Below are positions 29,561 to 37,367 of a stretch of 64,000 nt of DNA, piece after piece. This stretch comes from JAXLXE01 sp046328115 (lineage in GTDB: Bacteria; Chloroflexota; UBA6077; JACCZL01). The translations under genes and the position numbers were made by a program. How positions within the stretch are numbered: position 1 is the stretch's first letter; each line of letters starts with the position of its first letter. The stretch is from contig JAXLXE010000001.1 of assembly GCA_046328115.1 (NCBI GenBank), positions 2,294,001-2,358,000 on the forward strand. The letters are read 5' to 3'. The notes below the pieces were generated by a model. The model was given only the letters and a program-made list of their open reading frames with translations, was not told the origin of the DNA and did no database searches.

Positions 29561-30891
29561 TTGGGCGGTCGGCGCCGATCGCCGTCCAGATCGCTGACTG
29601 GGCGCACGCCCAGTCAGCCGAGACCGTGCCGGCAGGTGCCCTCCACGGCGCTCGGCGGCTGCTCCTCGATCGCATGGGCATCGCCATAGCCGGTCATCAT
29701 CTGCGTCCCACCCAGCCCGCCACGGCACTGGCGACCCTCACGCCTGGATCGCCCGCTGCCACCATCTGGGGCAGCGGCGATTCCGCGTTTGCGCCGTACG
29801 CCGCGCTGGCCAACGGCTGCGCCAGCGAACAGCTCGAGCTCGCTTCTGGCCCAGACTGCGTAGAGGCCGCCGTCGCCGTCGGCGAGGGCCCGGAAAGCAG
29901 TCTGGGAGAAGTCCTGCTCGCAATCGCCGTGGGTGCAGAGGTCGGAGCCTACTTCCGGAGCTGGCTCGGCGAGGCGGTGGAGCGCAACGGGCTGCATCCA
30001 CCGGCCCTGCTCGGCGCATTGTCCTCCGCGATCGCGGCGGGAACGCTGCTCCGACTGCGCGTGGAGGAGCTCGCGGGGGCACTGAGCGGTGCTGCCTGCC
30101 TCCTACCGCAGGCACCGTTTGCCAGCTTCTCAGCCGGCGCCACCGGCAAAGTGCTCTACGGCGGTTGGCCGGCCATGCTTGGCGTCTGGTCCGCGCTGTG
30201 GGCACAGTCCGGCACCATCGGCGCCACCACCAGCTTAGAGGGCTCACGGGGCATCGCCCAGGCGCTGCTCCACGCAGGCCAGGCCGTGCAACCCCCGGCA
30301 TTTCAGCCGCCGGCTGAATCGTGGGAAGTGGAGCGCATCCAGTTCAAACCATTCCCCTGTAGCAGAAGCAGCCACCCGGCGCTCACGGCGCTGGAGACGC
30401 TCGGCCCACTCAATGCTGAAGCCATCGAGCGAATCGAAGTCCAAACGTATCCGTACGCGGTCGAGCTGGCACAACGCGTCCGCGGGAATGCTCCCATCGC
30501 CGAGCAGATGCGGCTCAGCACCACGCTCGCCTTGCACGTGGTTGACGGTCGGCTACGACCCGGCCATTCGTTCACGCCTGAGCGCCTCGCCGACCCACGC
30601 ATCCGCGCGCTGGCCAACCGCGTGTCCGTGTCCACGGCGCCAGAATTCGAGACTGCCGGGGCGCGCGTCCGTGGAGCGCGGGTGCGTGTGGTCTTCTCGG
30701 ACGGGAGCTTACGCCTGGCGATTGCCCGCGAGCCTCGCTGGGGTCCGTCCGCGCTCGCCACGGACGTGGAGCTGCTCGCTCGGCACCACGATCTCATCGC
30801 CGCGGCCCCGCGCGTCCGGCGACCGCGCCTGGACATCATGGCGTCGCCGATGACGACCCCCATCCGGGCCATCCTCGCAAGACCCGTGTAG
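29557..30891 (+). CDS. MmgE/PrpD family protein (second copy, diverged)
   Basis: This 444-residue paralogue has the LHPPALLGALSSAIAAGTLL block (about 147-166) and the FKPFPCSRSSHPALTALE block. Its N-terminal motif reads LANGCASEQLELASGPD where the first copy has VNGTVAHHVEMDDGT, so the His and Asp residues of the conserved acid patch are missing. It may therefore be a non-catalytic partner of the first copy (inference). The GTG start overlaps the previous stop by 4 nt. The ATPase gene begins 4 nt after its stop. Confidence 0.83.
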   Translation: MIGRSAPIAVQIADWAHAQSAETVPAGALHGARRLLLDRMGIAIAGHHLRPTQPATALATLTPGSPAATIWGSGDSAFAPYAALANGCASEQLELASGPDCVEAAVAVGEGPESSLGEVLLAIAVGAEVGAYFRSWLGEAVERNGLHPPALLGALSSAIAAGTLLRLRVEELAGALSGAACLLPQAPFASFSAGATGKVLYGGWPAMLGVWSALWAQSGTIGATTSLEGSRGIAQALLHAGQAVQPPAFQPPAESWEVERIQFKPFPCSRSSHPALTALETLGPLNAEAIERIEVQTYPYAVELAQRVRGNAPIAEQMRLSTTLALHVVDGRLRPGHSFTPERLADPRIRALANRVSVSTAPEFETAGARVRGARVRVVFSDGSLRLAIAREPRWGPSALATDVELLARHHDLIAAAPRVRRPRLDIMASPMTTPIRAILARPV

Positions 30892-30895
30892 CACC

Positions 30896-31957
30896 GTGCC
30901 AGACCTGCGGCTGACGGACGTTACCAAGCGGTACGGTCCCACCCTGGCAGTAGACGGCCTCAGTCTGCACGTCGCCGACCGGGAGCTCGTCACCCTGTTG
31001 GGGCCATCGGGCTCCGGCAAGACAACCGCACTCCGGGCAGTCGCCGGATTCGTAGAGCTGGATGGCGGGACCATCGCCGTGGGTGGCCGCGAGATCCAGC
31101 ACCTGGCCCCCGAGCAGCGCGACATCGGCATGGTCTTCCAGAACTACGCGTTGTTTCCGCACCTCACCGTGGAACGCAACATCGCGTTTGGGCTCGAGCG
31201 ACGCCGCGTCCCGAAGCACGAGCGCGCACGGCGGATCGCTGAGATGGTGGATCTGGTACAGCTCGGCGGTCTAGAACATCGCCTCCCGCGCCAGTTGAGC
31301 GGTGGCCAGCAACAGCGGGTAGCGCTGGCCCGGGCGCTCGCGATCAGACCGTCCCTGTTGCTGCTGGACGAGCCACTCTCAAACCTGGACGCCAAACTTC
31401 GTGGTGTGGTGCGGCTGGAGATCCGCCGGCTGCAGCGCGAGCTCGGCATCACCACCATCCTGGTCACGCACGACCAGGAAGAGGCGCTCACGATCTCGGA
31501 CCGTGTCGCGGTGCTGCGGGATGGTCGGTTGCAGCAACTCGCGCCGCCGGAGGAACTGTACGCCCGGCCGGCCAACCGCTTCGTGGCAGACTTCATTGGC
31601 CACATGAGCTTTCTCGACTCCGTGCGTCTGGAGTCGCATGCTGGCGGCCTCGCCAGCTACACGCTCACCAACGGGACTACGGTGCTGGCGCCGGACGGCG
31701 ATCTCCATGCCATCATCGCGATCAGACCGGAGGTCGTGCAACTCGGGCAGCCACCAGACGGGATCACCGCCAACCGGCTCACCGGCACGCTCGCCCAACG
31801 TCAATTTCTTGGCGAGGTCGTGCACATCGCCGTGGCCGCCGGCGGCGTCACGCTGGCGGCTCGGCTCCCCGGCGGGACACCGCTGCCGGCAGATGGTTCC
31901 GACGTCACCCTGTGGTGGCGACCAGACCAGTCCCTCGCAATACCCACCGAAGGCTGA
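30896..31957 (+). CDS. Polyamine-type ABC transporter ATP-binding protein (PotA-like)
   Basis: This 353-residue ATPase powers the importer encoded at 25222-28144. The Walker A motif is GPSGSGKTT (36-44), the signature is LSGGQQQR, Walker B is LLLLDEP, and the H-loop is VTHDQEEA. After the nucleotide-binding domain (to about residue 240) comes a TOBE-type C-terminal domain (about 280-350) expected for this class. The GTG start lies 4 nt after the second PrpD gene. It is the only ABC ATPase in the window and might also serve the sugar-type permeases that lack one, though this class is usually specific. Confidence 0.9.
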   Translation: MPDLRLTDVTKRYGPTLAVDGLSLHVADRELVTLLGPSGSGKTTALRAVAGFVELDGGTIAVGGREIQHLAPEQRDIGMVFQNYALFPHLTVERNIAFGLERRRVPKHERARRIAEMVDLVQLGGLEHRLPRQLSGGQQQRVALARALAIRPSLLLLDEPLSNLDAKLRGVVRLEIRRLQRELGITTILVTHDQEEALTISDRVAVLRDGRLQQLAPPEELYARPANRFVADFIGHMSFLDSVRLESHAGGLASYTLTNGTTVLAPDGDLHAIIAIRPEVVQLGQPPDGITANRLTGTLAQRQFLGEVVHIAVAAGGVTLAARLPGGTPLPADGSDVTLWWRPDQSLAIPTEG

Positions 31958-31962
31958 ACGCC

Positions 31963-32541
31963 TCAGTAGTCCAGCCCCTTCCGCGCCTGGTGCCCTTCGT
32001 CGTACGGGTGCTTCAGCTTCACCATCTCCGTGGCCACGTCCACCAGCGGTAGCAGCCGGTCCAAGAACCGCCTCTTGTCATCGTGTCCCGTCAGCAGAAG
32101 ATTCAGCTCGCGTGGTTTGCGCTCGATTACGTCGATGAGCTGCTCTACATCGATCAGCCCCTGATCTGTCGCCCCCACGATCTCGTCCAGGATGATGAGG
32201 TCATATTGGCCAGACGCCATCTTCTCTCGAGCCAGCGCCAGCCCCTGCTGCGCCGCCGCTCGGTGATCCTCGAAGCGGTATGGATCACCGAGGATGTTTA
32301 CAAACCCAATGCCCGTGGAGATCACCTCAAACTCTGGCGCCAGCCGCCGCGCCCCCGCGATCTCTCCCATCGGCTCCCCCGGCGGCCACTCGCCCATTTT
32401 GGTGAACTGGATCACCGCGACCCGCCAGCCTCGGCCCACCGCCCGCAGCGCCGTGCCAAAGGCGGCGGTGGTCTTCCCCTTGCCCTCGCCCGTATACAGC
32501 AGAACCTGGCCTGCCAGGCCCCGCCCCACCGACACGGCCAA
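31963..32541 (-). CDS. cobO: Cob(I)yrinic acid a,c-diamide adenosyltransferase (CobO/CobA type)
   Basis: This 192-residue enzyme transfers the adenosyl group of ATP to reduced corrinoids, giving adenosylcobalamin. The P-loop is GEGKGKTTAAFG (18-29). Conserved features include QFTKMGEWPPGE-type residues (45-56), LIILDEI (Walker-B-like) and LLTGHD. The TTG at 32541 starts 2 nt after the M20 hydrolase stop; GTG codons at 32535 and 32529 are alternatives. It is the last gene of the UGSC-containing operon and converges on the ABC ATPase gene (5 nt apart). It may support a B12-dependent enzyme elsewhere. Confidence 0.9.
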   Translation of the reverse strand: MAVSVGRGLAGQVLLYTGEGKGKTTAAFGTALRAVGRGWRVAVIQFTKMGEWPPGEPMGEIAGARRLAPEFEVISTGIGFVNILGDPYRFEDHRAAAQQGLALAREKMASGQYDLIILDEIVGATDQGLIDVEQLIDVIERKPRELNLLLTGHDDKRRFLDRLLPLVDVATEMVKLKHPYDEGHQARKGLDY

Positions 32542-32543
32542 CG

Positions 32544-33791
32544 TTACTGGTACGCCAGAGCGTGGATCGCGCCGGCGACCGCCTGCACGCCAGGCACGAT
32601 CTGCTCCACCGGCGTGAACTCCGCCGGCGTGTGGCTACGGCCATCCCGGCTGGGGACGAACAGCATCGCCGTGGGGAAGCTCGGCGCAAGAATCTCGCTG
32701 TCATGACCCGCGCCACTTGGCATCACCAGGTACCGCAGACCCATCCCCTTCACGGTCTCCTCGATGACCCCGCGCACCCGTGGATCCATCGGTACCGGAT
32801 CGTGGTCCATCACCGTGGTCACTTCCACTTCCAGGCGGCGCTCCCGCGCCACGGCACTCAGCAACCCTTCAATGGCCTTCAACAGCGCCTGGCGCTTCTC
32901 AGGCACGGAGTGCCGCGTGTCGATAGTGAACTCACACACCCCGGGTACCACGTTCGTCGCACCAGGCACGGCCACAACCCGCCCGCACGTCGCCACAGCC
33001 GGTCGCCCCATCTTCGCCGCCGCGTCCGTCACCCGGTAGATCATCTCGGCGGCACCCGCCACAGCGTCGCGCCGCAGATCCATCGGCGTGGTCCCCGCGT
33101 GGTCCTGCCGCCCTGCCACTCGCACGCTGATCCAGCGCTGCCCCGTGATCGTCTCCACTACCCCCAGGGGAATGCCCTCACGATCCAGGATCGCCCCCTG
33201 CTCAATGTGGCACTCGATAAACGCCGCGATGTCCGCCCGCCGCGCCCGCGCCACCTGCGCCGGATCCAGCCCCTGCTGCCGCATCGCCTGACCGATCGTC
33301 ACACCATCCTGGTCCACGATCGAGTCAACCTCGCCCGGGCGGATCCGACCCACGATCGCCCGTGCCGCCCAGAAATTGCAAGGGAACCGGCTCCCCTCCT
33401 CTTCGCACGTGACCAGCACCTCAACCGGCCGTCTTGGCGCACCAAAACGCTGCTTCAGTGCCTTCACCGCGGCGATCGCCACGTGGATCCCCAGCGCGCC
33501 GTCATACATCCCGCCCTGGCGGACTGTATCGATGTGCGACCCCGTCACCACTGCGTCTCCACCGCTCGAGCCACGCAGCCGCCCATACAGGTTGCCAACG
33601 GCGTCGCGGCGCGTCTCCAGACCGATTTCCCGGAGCCACCGCTCCACCAGCGCCATCGCCGTCGCCCAGCTCTCCGTATAGAGCGCGCGGTACAGGCCAC
33701 CATCGGGGTGAGGGCCAATGGCCCCCAGTTCCTCGATGTGTGCCTGAAGCTCCGCCGAATCAACCGCTAGCTGGTTCCAATCCAGCGCCAC
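32544..33791 (-). CDS. M20-family amidohydrolase: N-carbamoyl-L-amino acid hydrolase / allantoate amidohydrolase type
   Basis: This 415-residue zinc hydrolase cleaves carbamoyl or ureido groups from amino-acid-like substrates. Diagnostic motifs in order are GSHIDTV (metal His), YDGALG, EEEGSRF (catalytic and metal Glu), AFIECHIEQG (metal His), the dimerisation-domain signature GRQDHAGTTPM, and MPSGAGHDS near the C-terminus. The exact substrate (carbamoyl amino acid, allantoate or ureidoglycolate) cannot be decided. GTG 33791 lies 3 nt after the UGSC stop, so they are co-translated. Confidence 0.88.
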   Translation of the reverse strand: MALDWNQLAVDSAELQAHIEELGAIGPHPDGGLYRALYTESWATAMALVERWLREIGLETRRDAVGNLYGRLRGSSGGDAVVTGSHIDTVRQGGMYDGALGIHVAIAAVKALKQRFGAPRRPVEVLVTCEEEGSRFPCNFWAARAIVGRIRPGEVDSIVDQDGVTIGQAMRQQGLDPAQVARARRADIAAFIECHIEQGAILDREGIPLGVVETITGQRWISVRVAGRQDHAGTTPMDLRRDAVAGAAEMIYRVTDAAAKMGRPAVATCGRVVAVPGATNVVPGVCEFTIDTRHSVPEKRQALLKAIEGLLSAVARERRLEVEVTTVMDHDPVPMDPRVRGVIEETVKGMGLRYLVMPSGAGHDSEILAPSFPTAMLFVPSRDGRSHTPAEFTPVEQIVPGVQAVAGAIHALAYQ

Positions 33792-33794
33792 TGT

Positions 33795-34352
33795 CTACTC
33801 CGCAAGCGTACCCTTGAGAATCAGCGACTCCACCGCGGCCATCGCCGCGTCCAGCCGCTGCTCCAGATCGGCCTCGCTCAGTCGGCCAAACGGGTGGGGC
33901 AGCATGTAGAAAGGATAGTCCGGTATGCCCCGGATGCGCGCCGTCGCCCGCCCCATGTTCTCAAAGGGTTGGGTGCAGATCACCGCCGCGGGCACACCCC
34001 GCAGCTCCATCTCGATTCCGTCGTGCACACTGCACGATGAGCAAGATCCTCAGTCACCAACCCCGGCCACAATCGCGTGGCATCGGGCCGCCAGCATGTC
34101 CAGCTCAGATTGCGGCGCGATCACCGAAGCGCTCACCTTGCGGATATGCACTGCCTCGCCGATCTTCCATTTCTGGCGCAGTCGCCGCTCCACCATCCGC
34201 AGGAACACGTCTGAGTTGCCCTTGCTGTTGTCGATGAACCCCACCGTCAGCCCCTCCAGCGACGAGAGGTTCCGCGGCGTCATCGCCGCCCGTCGTGCGT
34301 CTGCGCCCTGGGTTGGGTCCAGCAGCACCACCCGGCTATCCACCATCACCAT
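33795..34352 (-). CDS. UGSC-family selenoprotein with in-frame UGA (Sec101)
   Basis: Two same-frame segments (34352-34050 and 34049-33795) are separated only by a TGA at 34052-34050. Read through, they form a 185-residue protein with the family motif U-G-S-C followed by SSC, giving UxxCxxC as in grdB above. The N-terminal half contains the LEGLTVGFIDNSKGNSD segment; the C-terminal half contains VPAAVICTQPFENM and YPFYMLPHPFGRL. A 7-bp hairpin with a GUG loop lies 13-29 nt after the UGA. ATG 34352 has GGAGG 8 nt upstream. The family is named for this motif; its reaction is not established. A thiol/selenol redox role is inferred. Confidence 0.9.
34021..34037 (-). promoter_or_regulatory. SECIS-like recoding hairpin in the UGSC gene
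   Basis: On the mRNA TCGTGCA pairs perfectly with TGCACGA around a 3-nt loop GUG. The loop begins 19 nt after the UGA at 34052-34050, almost the same spacing as in grdB (18 nt), and has G as its first base. Confidence 0.72.
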
Positions 34353-34392
34353 CGTCTGAGCCTCCCTCCAAACGTCCAGCTTCCGATTACGC

Positions 34393-35427
34393 TCATTCCT
34401 GCACCAGCTTCGTTACGGGCAGCGAGCCCGGCCCGCCCGCCCAGGGCGGAATCACCGCTGAGAACCCGCCCGCATTCCCGCCTCCCACCAGCAACAGAAT
34501 GTCGTCCGCCTCCTTGACGGTGGACACCCACTGACGGTCGTCGCCCGATCCGATCTCGCCGCCGATGCGGCCAAACCGCTTCAACTCCGCAATTGTCATC
34601 CGCGCGTTTGCCGCCAGGTACTCACGCACCTGCCGCTCACCCCAGCCGTCGCGGCCAATCACCGCCGCGTGCTCAGGACAGAGAATCACCCCAAAGCAGC
34701 CGCCCGCGTTGCGCGCACGTGGCGTCATCGCTCCGGCAATGGACCACAGGATGCCCTCCGCCGTATTGCTGAAGTGGTTATCCACCTGGCGTGAGCCCTC
34801 CGCGGCAAACACTGTCACCGCACTCGCCTCCGCGGGCACTCCGCGCTGCGCGTGGAATGGCAGCCACGGCCGGGACTCATCATCCTCCGTCACGCAGTAG
34901 GTGTACTTGCCCGCATGCCCAATGGTGGACTTATCCATCACGCCCACCGTCGCCCCGCCCACGTTCATCAGCACCAGGCGGACCGCCCGACCAATCGTCG
35001 CGTTGGCTCGACTCGCTGGTCCCAGCAGGTTGCCCTTCCCATTCATTCCGAGCTTGTGAGCGATCGGTCCAGTCACGATCACCAGCGGAGCGGAGCCGCC
35101 CGTGCTCGCCGCGGATCCGTTGACGTTGTGAAGTGGATCGCAGAGCGCCTCAATCGCTGCCCGCACCACCGGCGCGTAGGAGGGCAGGCAGCCCGCCATG
35201 ACCGCGTTGATCGCAACCTTCTCAGCCGTAACCGTCCGCGCGCGCTGGGGGATCTCACCCACCACGGTGTCGGGAGCGCAGCGCATCGCCTCCACGAACT
35301 CGGCCACCCGGCTCTCGGTCGGCGGCACCACGGGCAACCCGTCGGTCCAGCCCTGGTCGTAACAGAACTCAATCGCCGTGCCGACATCATCCACGACGTG
35401 TCGCCGCGACTGAAGCTGAGCCACCAT
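34393..35427 (-). CDS. Conserved protein of unknown function, partner of the UGSC selenoprotein
   Basis: I recognise this 344-residue type as a conserved hypothetical protein often found beside UGSC genes, but not its function. Visible conserved blocks are FCYDQGWTDGLPVVPPTESR (about residues 21-40), VTAEKVAINAVMAGCLPSYAP, the GPIAHKLGMNGKGNLLGPASRANATIGR region, NVGGATVG, and a late DDILLLVGGGNAGGFSA. It has no signal peptide or membrane segment. ATG 35427 has GGGAGGG 6 nt upstream. It is the first gene of the operon leading to the UGSC protein, M20 hydrolase and CobO. The two first genes probably act together. Confidence 0.82.
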   Translation of the reverse strand: MVAQLQSRRHVVDDVGTAIEFCYDQGWTDGLPVVPPTESRVAEFVEAMRCAPDTVVGEIPQRARTVTAEKVAINAVMAGCLPSYAPVVRAAIEALCDPLHNVNGSAASTGGSAPLVIVTGPIAHKLGMNGKGNLLGPASRANATIGRAVRLVLMNVGGATVGVMDKSTIGHAGKYTYCVTEDDESRPWLPFHAQRGVPAEASAVTVFAAEGSRQVDNHFSNTAEGILWSIAGAMTPRARNAGGCFGVILCPEHAAVIGRDGWGERQVREYLAANARMTIAELKRFGRIGGEIGSGDDRQWVSTVKEADDILLLVGGGNAGGFSAVIPPWAGGPGSLPVTKLVQE

Positions 35428-35449
35428 CCATCACCCTCCCGTGCCCACG

Positions 35450-35455
35450 ATTGTA
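35450..35455 (-). promoter_or_regulatory. Candidate -10 element of the UGSC operon
   Basis: TACAAT on the minus strand (5 of 6 to consensus) lies 22 nt upstream of the ATG at 35427. A -35 is weak (GTGGCT, 17 nt further upstream). It sits in the 94-nt gap shared with the divergent permease genes. Confidence 0.4.
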
Positions 35456-35521
35456 CGCTTGCCAGTGGTGCCAGCCACCCGCCGACTGTAACGGATTTCC
35501 CGTCGGTGCTACGATGGCCCC

Positions 35522-36472
35522 GTGCGAACCTACGTCCTCAAGCGCACGCTCTCACTCGTCCCCACGCTTGTCGGTGTGACCATCCTCGTGTTCCTCATGA
35601 TCCGCCTGATCCCCGGCACCGTCGTGGATCAGCTCATCGGCGCGGAGGCTCGGGTGGATGAGTCGACCAAGGCCGCCATGCGCGCGTTCTTCGGGCTTGA
35701 CCAGCCGGTATACGTGCAGTACTTCAACTGGATCAGCGGCGTCGTCCAGGGTGATCTGGGCCGGAGCTGGCGTTCCAGCTTCCCCGTGTCCCGGATGATC
35801 TCCGACCGGCTGGCGGTCACCGGCGAACTGGCGCTTCTGGCACTGCTGATCTCGCTGCTCGTGGGCGTGCCGTTGGGGACGCTCTCCGCCGTCCTGGAGA
35901 ACCGCGCCGTCGACCACGTCATTCGCGTCGCCAGCCTGCTCAGTCTCTCCATCCCCATTTTCTGGCAGGCCGCTATGCTCATCTTGGCCTTCTCGCTCTG
36001 GCTCAACTGGGTGCCGCCCGCAGAATACACGCCACCGACACGCAGCCTGACATCCAACCTCACGCAGATGGCGATGCCGGCTGTCGTGCTCGGGACCGTC
36101 GTCGCCGCGCAGGTCATGCGCATGACCCGCGCCTCGTTGCTGGAAGTCATGCGCAATGACTACATCCGCACGGCCCGTGCGAAAGGCGTAGCGGAGAACG
36201 CGGTCGTCCGCCGCCACGCCTTCAAGAACGCCATGATCCCCATCATCACGGTGATCGGCGTGCAGATCGGCTACCTGCTTGGCGGCGCCGTGGTCACGGA
36301 AGAGGTCTTCACGCTACCGGGCGTCGGCCGCCTCGTCCTCAACGCGGTGTACGAGCGAGACTACCCACTCGTCCAGGGCACCATCCTGTGCATTGCGGGC
36401 ATCTTCATGCTCACCAATCTCCTGGTGGACCTGGCCTACGCCTATCTGGATCCGCGGGTCCGCTATGAGTAA
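35522..36472 (+). CDS. Dipeptide/oligopeptide-type ABC transporter permease (DppB-like)
   Basis: This 316-residue membrane protein has the N-terminal YVLKRTLSLVPTLVGVTILVF segment and the EAA-like loop TARAKGVAENAVV followed by HAFKNAMIPI, both usual for DppB/OppB. GTG 35522 follows a TACGAT -10-like hexamer (35510-35515) by 6 nt, suggesting a leaderless transcript. It overlaps dppC-like by 8 nt. The matching binding protein is probably the family 5 protein at 40043-41800 on the other strand. No DppD/DppF ATPase genes are present. Confidence 0.88.
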   Translation: MRTYVLKRTLSLVPTLVGVTILVFLMIRLIPGTVVDQLIGAEARVDESTKAAMRAFFGLDQPVYVQYFNWISGVVQGDLGRSWRSSFPVSRMISDRLAVTGELALLALLISLLVGVPLGTLSAVLENRAVDHVIRVASLLSLSIPIFWQAAMLILAFSLWLNWVPPAEYTPPTRSLTSNLTQMAMPAVVLGTVVAAQVMRMTRASLLEVMRNDYIRTARAKGVAENAVVRRHAFKNAMIPIITVIGVQIGYLLGGAVVTEEVFTLPGVGRLVLNAVYERDYPLVQGTILCIAGIFMLTNLLVDLAYAYLDPRVRYE

Positions 36473-37355
36473 CACCGCGCCATCCGTAGACGCGCTCGCC
36501 GCCGCCCGCGTCCATCGCTCGGAGCTTCGGCGCGTTGTCCGCACCCTCGCCCGAAACCGGCTGGTACTGGCTGGCTTCGCCCTCGTCGTGCTGGTCATCG
36601 CCATCGCCGCGCTCGCTGATCCCGTGGCACCGTACGACCCTATTGCCAATAACGTCCGAGCGGCGCTCCAGCCGCCGTCGGCCTACTACTACTTTGGGAC
36701 GGACCGCTACGGACGGGACGTGTTCAGCCGGGTCATCCACGGCAGCCGCCTCAGCCTGTTCGTTGCGCTGGTCAGCGTGGCAGCCTCGGCCCTAATCGGT
36801 GTCACTCTGGGCCTCGTCAGCGGCTACTACCGCGGGCTCGTAGACAACCTCATCGGCCGCGTCTTCGACATCCTATTCAGCTTTCCGGGTCTGCTGCTCG
36901 CCATCGGAGTAGCCGCCATGCTCGGCCCCGGCCTGAACAATGCCATCATCGCGTTGGCCGTGGTCTTCTCACCCGTCTTTGGCCGGGTGGTGCGTGGGCC
37001 GGTGCTGGTGGAGAGGGGCAAAGAGTACGTGGAAGCTGCCCGCGTCATCGGCGCCGGCGCGCCGCGCATCATCCTGGGTCACGTCCTGCCAAACGTCCTT
37101 TCGCCCCTGTCCGTTCTGGCCACCATCACGTTCTCGCAGGCCATCCTGCTGGAGGCCAATCTCAGCTTCCTCGGCCTGGGCACCCAGCCCCCTCAGCCCT
37201 CCTGGGGCACAATGCTCCAGGAGAGCCGGGCATTTCTAGAGACGGCGCCCTGGACCAGCATCTTCCCAGGGCTGGCCATCATGCTCTCCGTCCTCGCCTT
37301 CAACCTTCTCGGAGACGGCATCCGAGACGTCCTGGATCCGCGCTCCAGAGGGTAG
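36465..37355 (+). CDS. Dipeptide/oligopeptide-type ABC transporter permease (DppC-like)
   Basis: This 296-residue permease has the YYYFGTDRYGRDVFSRVIHGSR segment shortened to FGTDRYGRDVFSR, which is diagnostic of DppC/OppC, and an EAA loop (EAARVIGAGAPRI followed by HVLPNVLSPL). The ATG at 36465 overlaps the previous gene by 8 nt; a longer ORF from 36279 is a frame extension through dppB. It ends 12 nt from the convergent acidic-repeat gene. Confidence 0.88.
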   Translation: MSNTAPSVDALAAARVHRSELRRVVRTLARNRLVLAGFALVVLVIAIAALADPVAPYDPIANNVRAALQPPSAYYYFGTDRYGRDVFSRVIHGSRLSLFVALVSVAASALIGVTLGLVSGYYRGLVDNLIGRVFDILFSFPGLLLAIGVAAMLGPGLNNAIIALAVVFSPVFGRVVRGPVLVERGKEYVEAARVIGAGAPRIILGHVLPNVLSPLSVLATITFSQAILLEANLSFLGLGTQPPQPSWGTMLQESRAFLETAPWTSIFPGLAIMLSVLAFNLLGDGIRDVLDPRSRG

Positions 37356-37367
37356 ACCGTCGCGCGG

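Noticed and set aside
28265..29728. 487-residue minus-strand frame over the first PrpD gene
   Set aside because: Shadow of the PrpD reading frame; no recognisable domain.
32562..33770. 402-residue plus-strand frame over the M20 hydrolase
   Set aside because: Shadow ORF rich in His, Arg and Pro; the M20 motifs on the minus strand are decisive.
34050..34052. TGA in the UGSC gene as a nonsense mutation or sequencing error
   Set aside because: The motif U-G-S-C defines the family, the frame stays open on both sides and a correctly placed hairpin is present.
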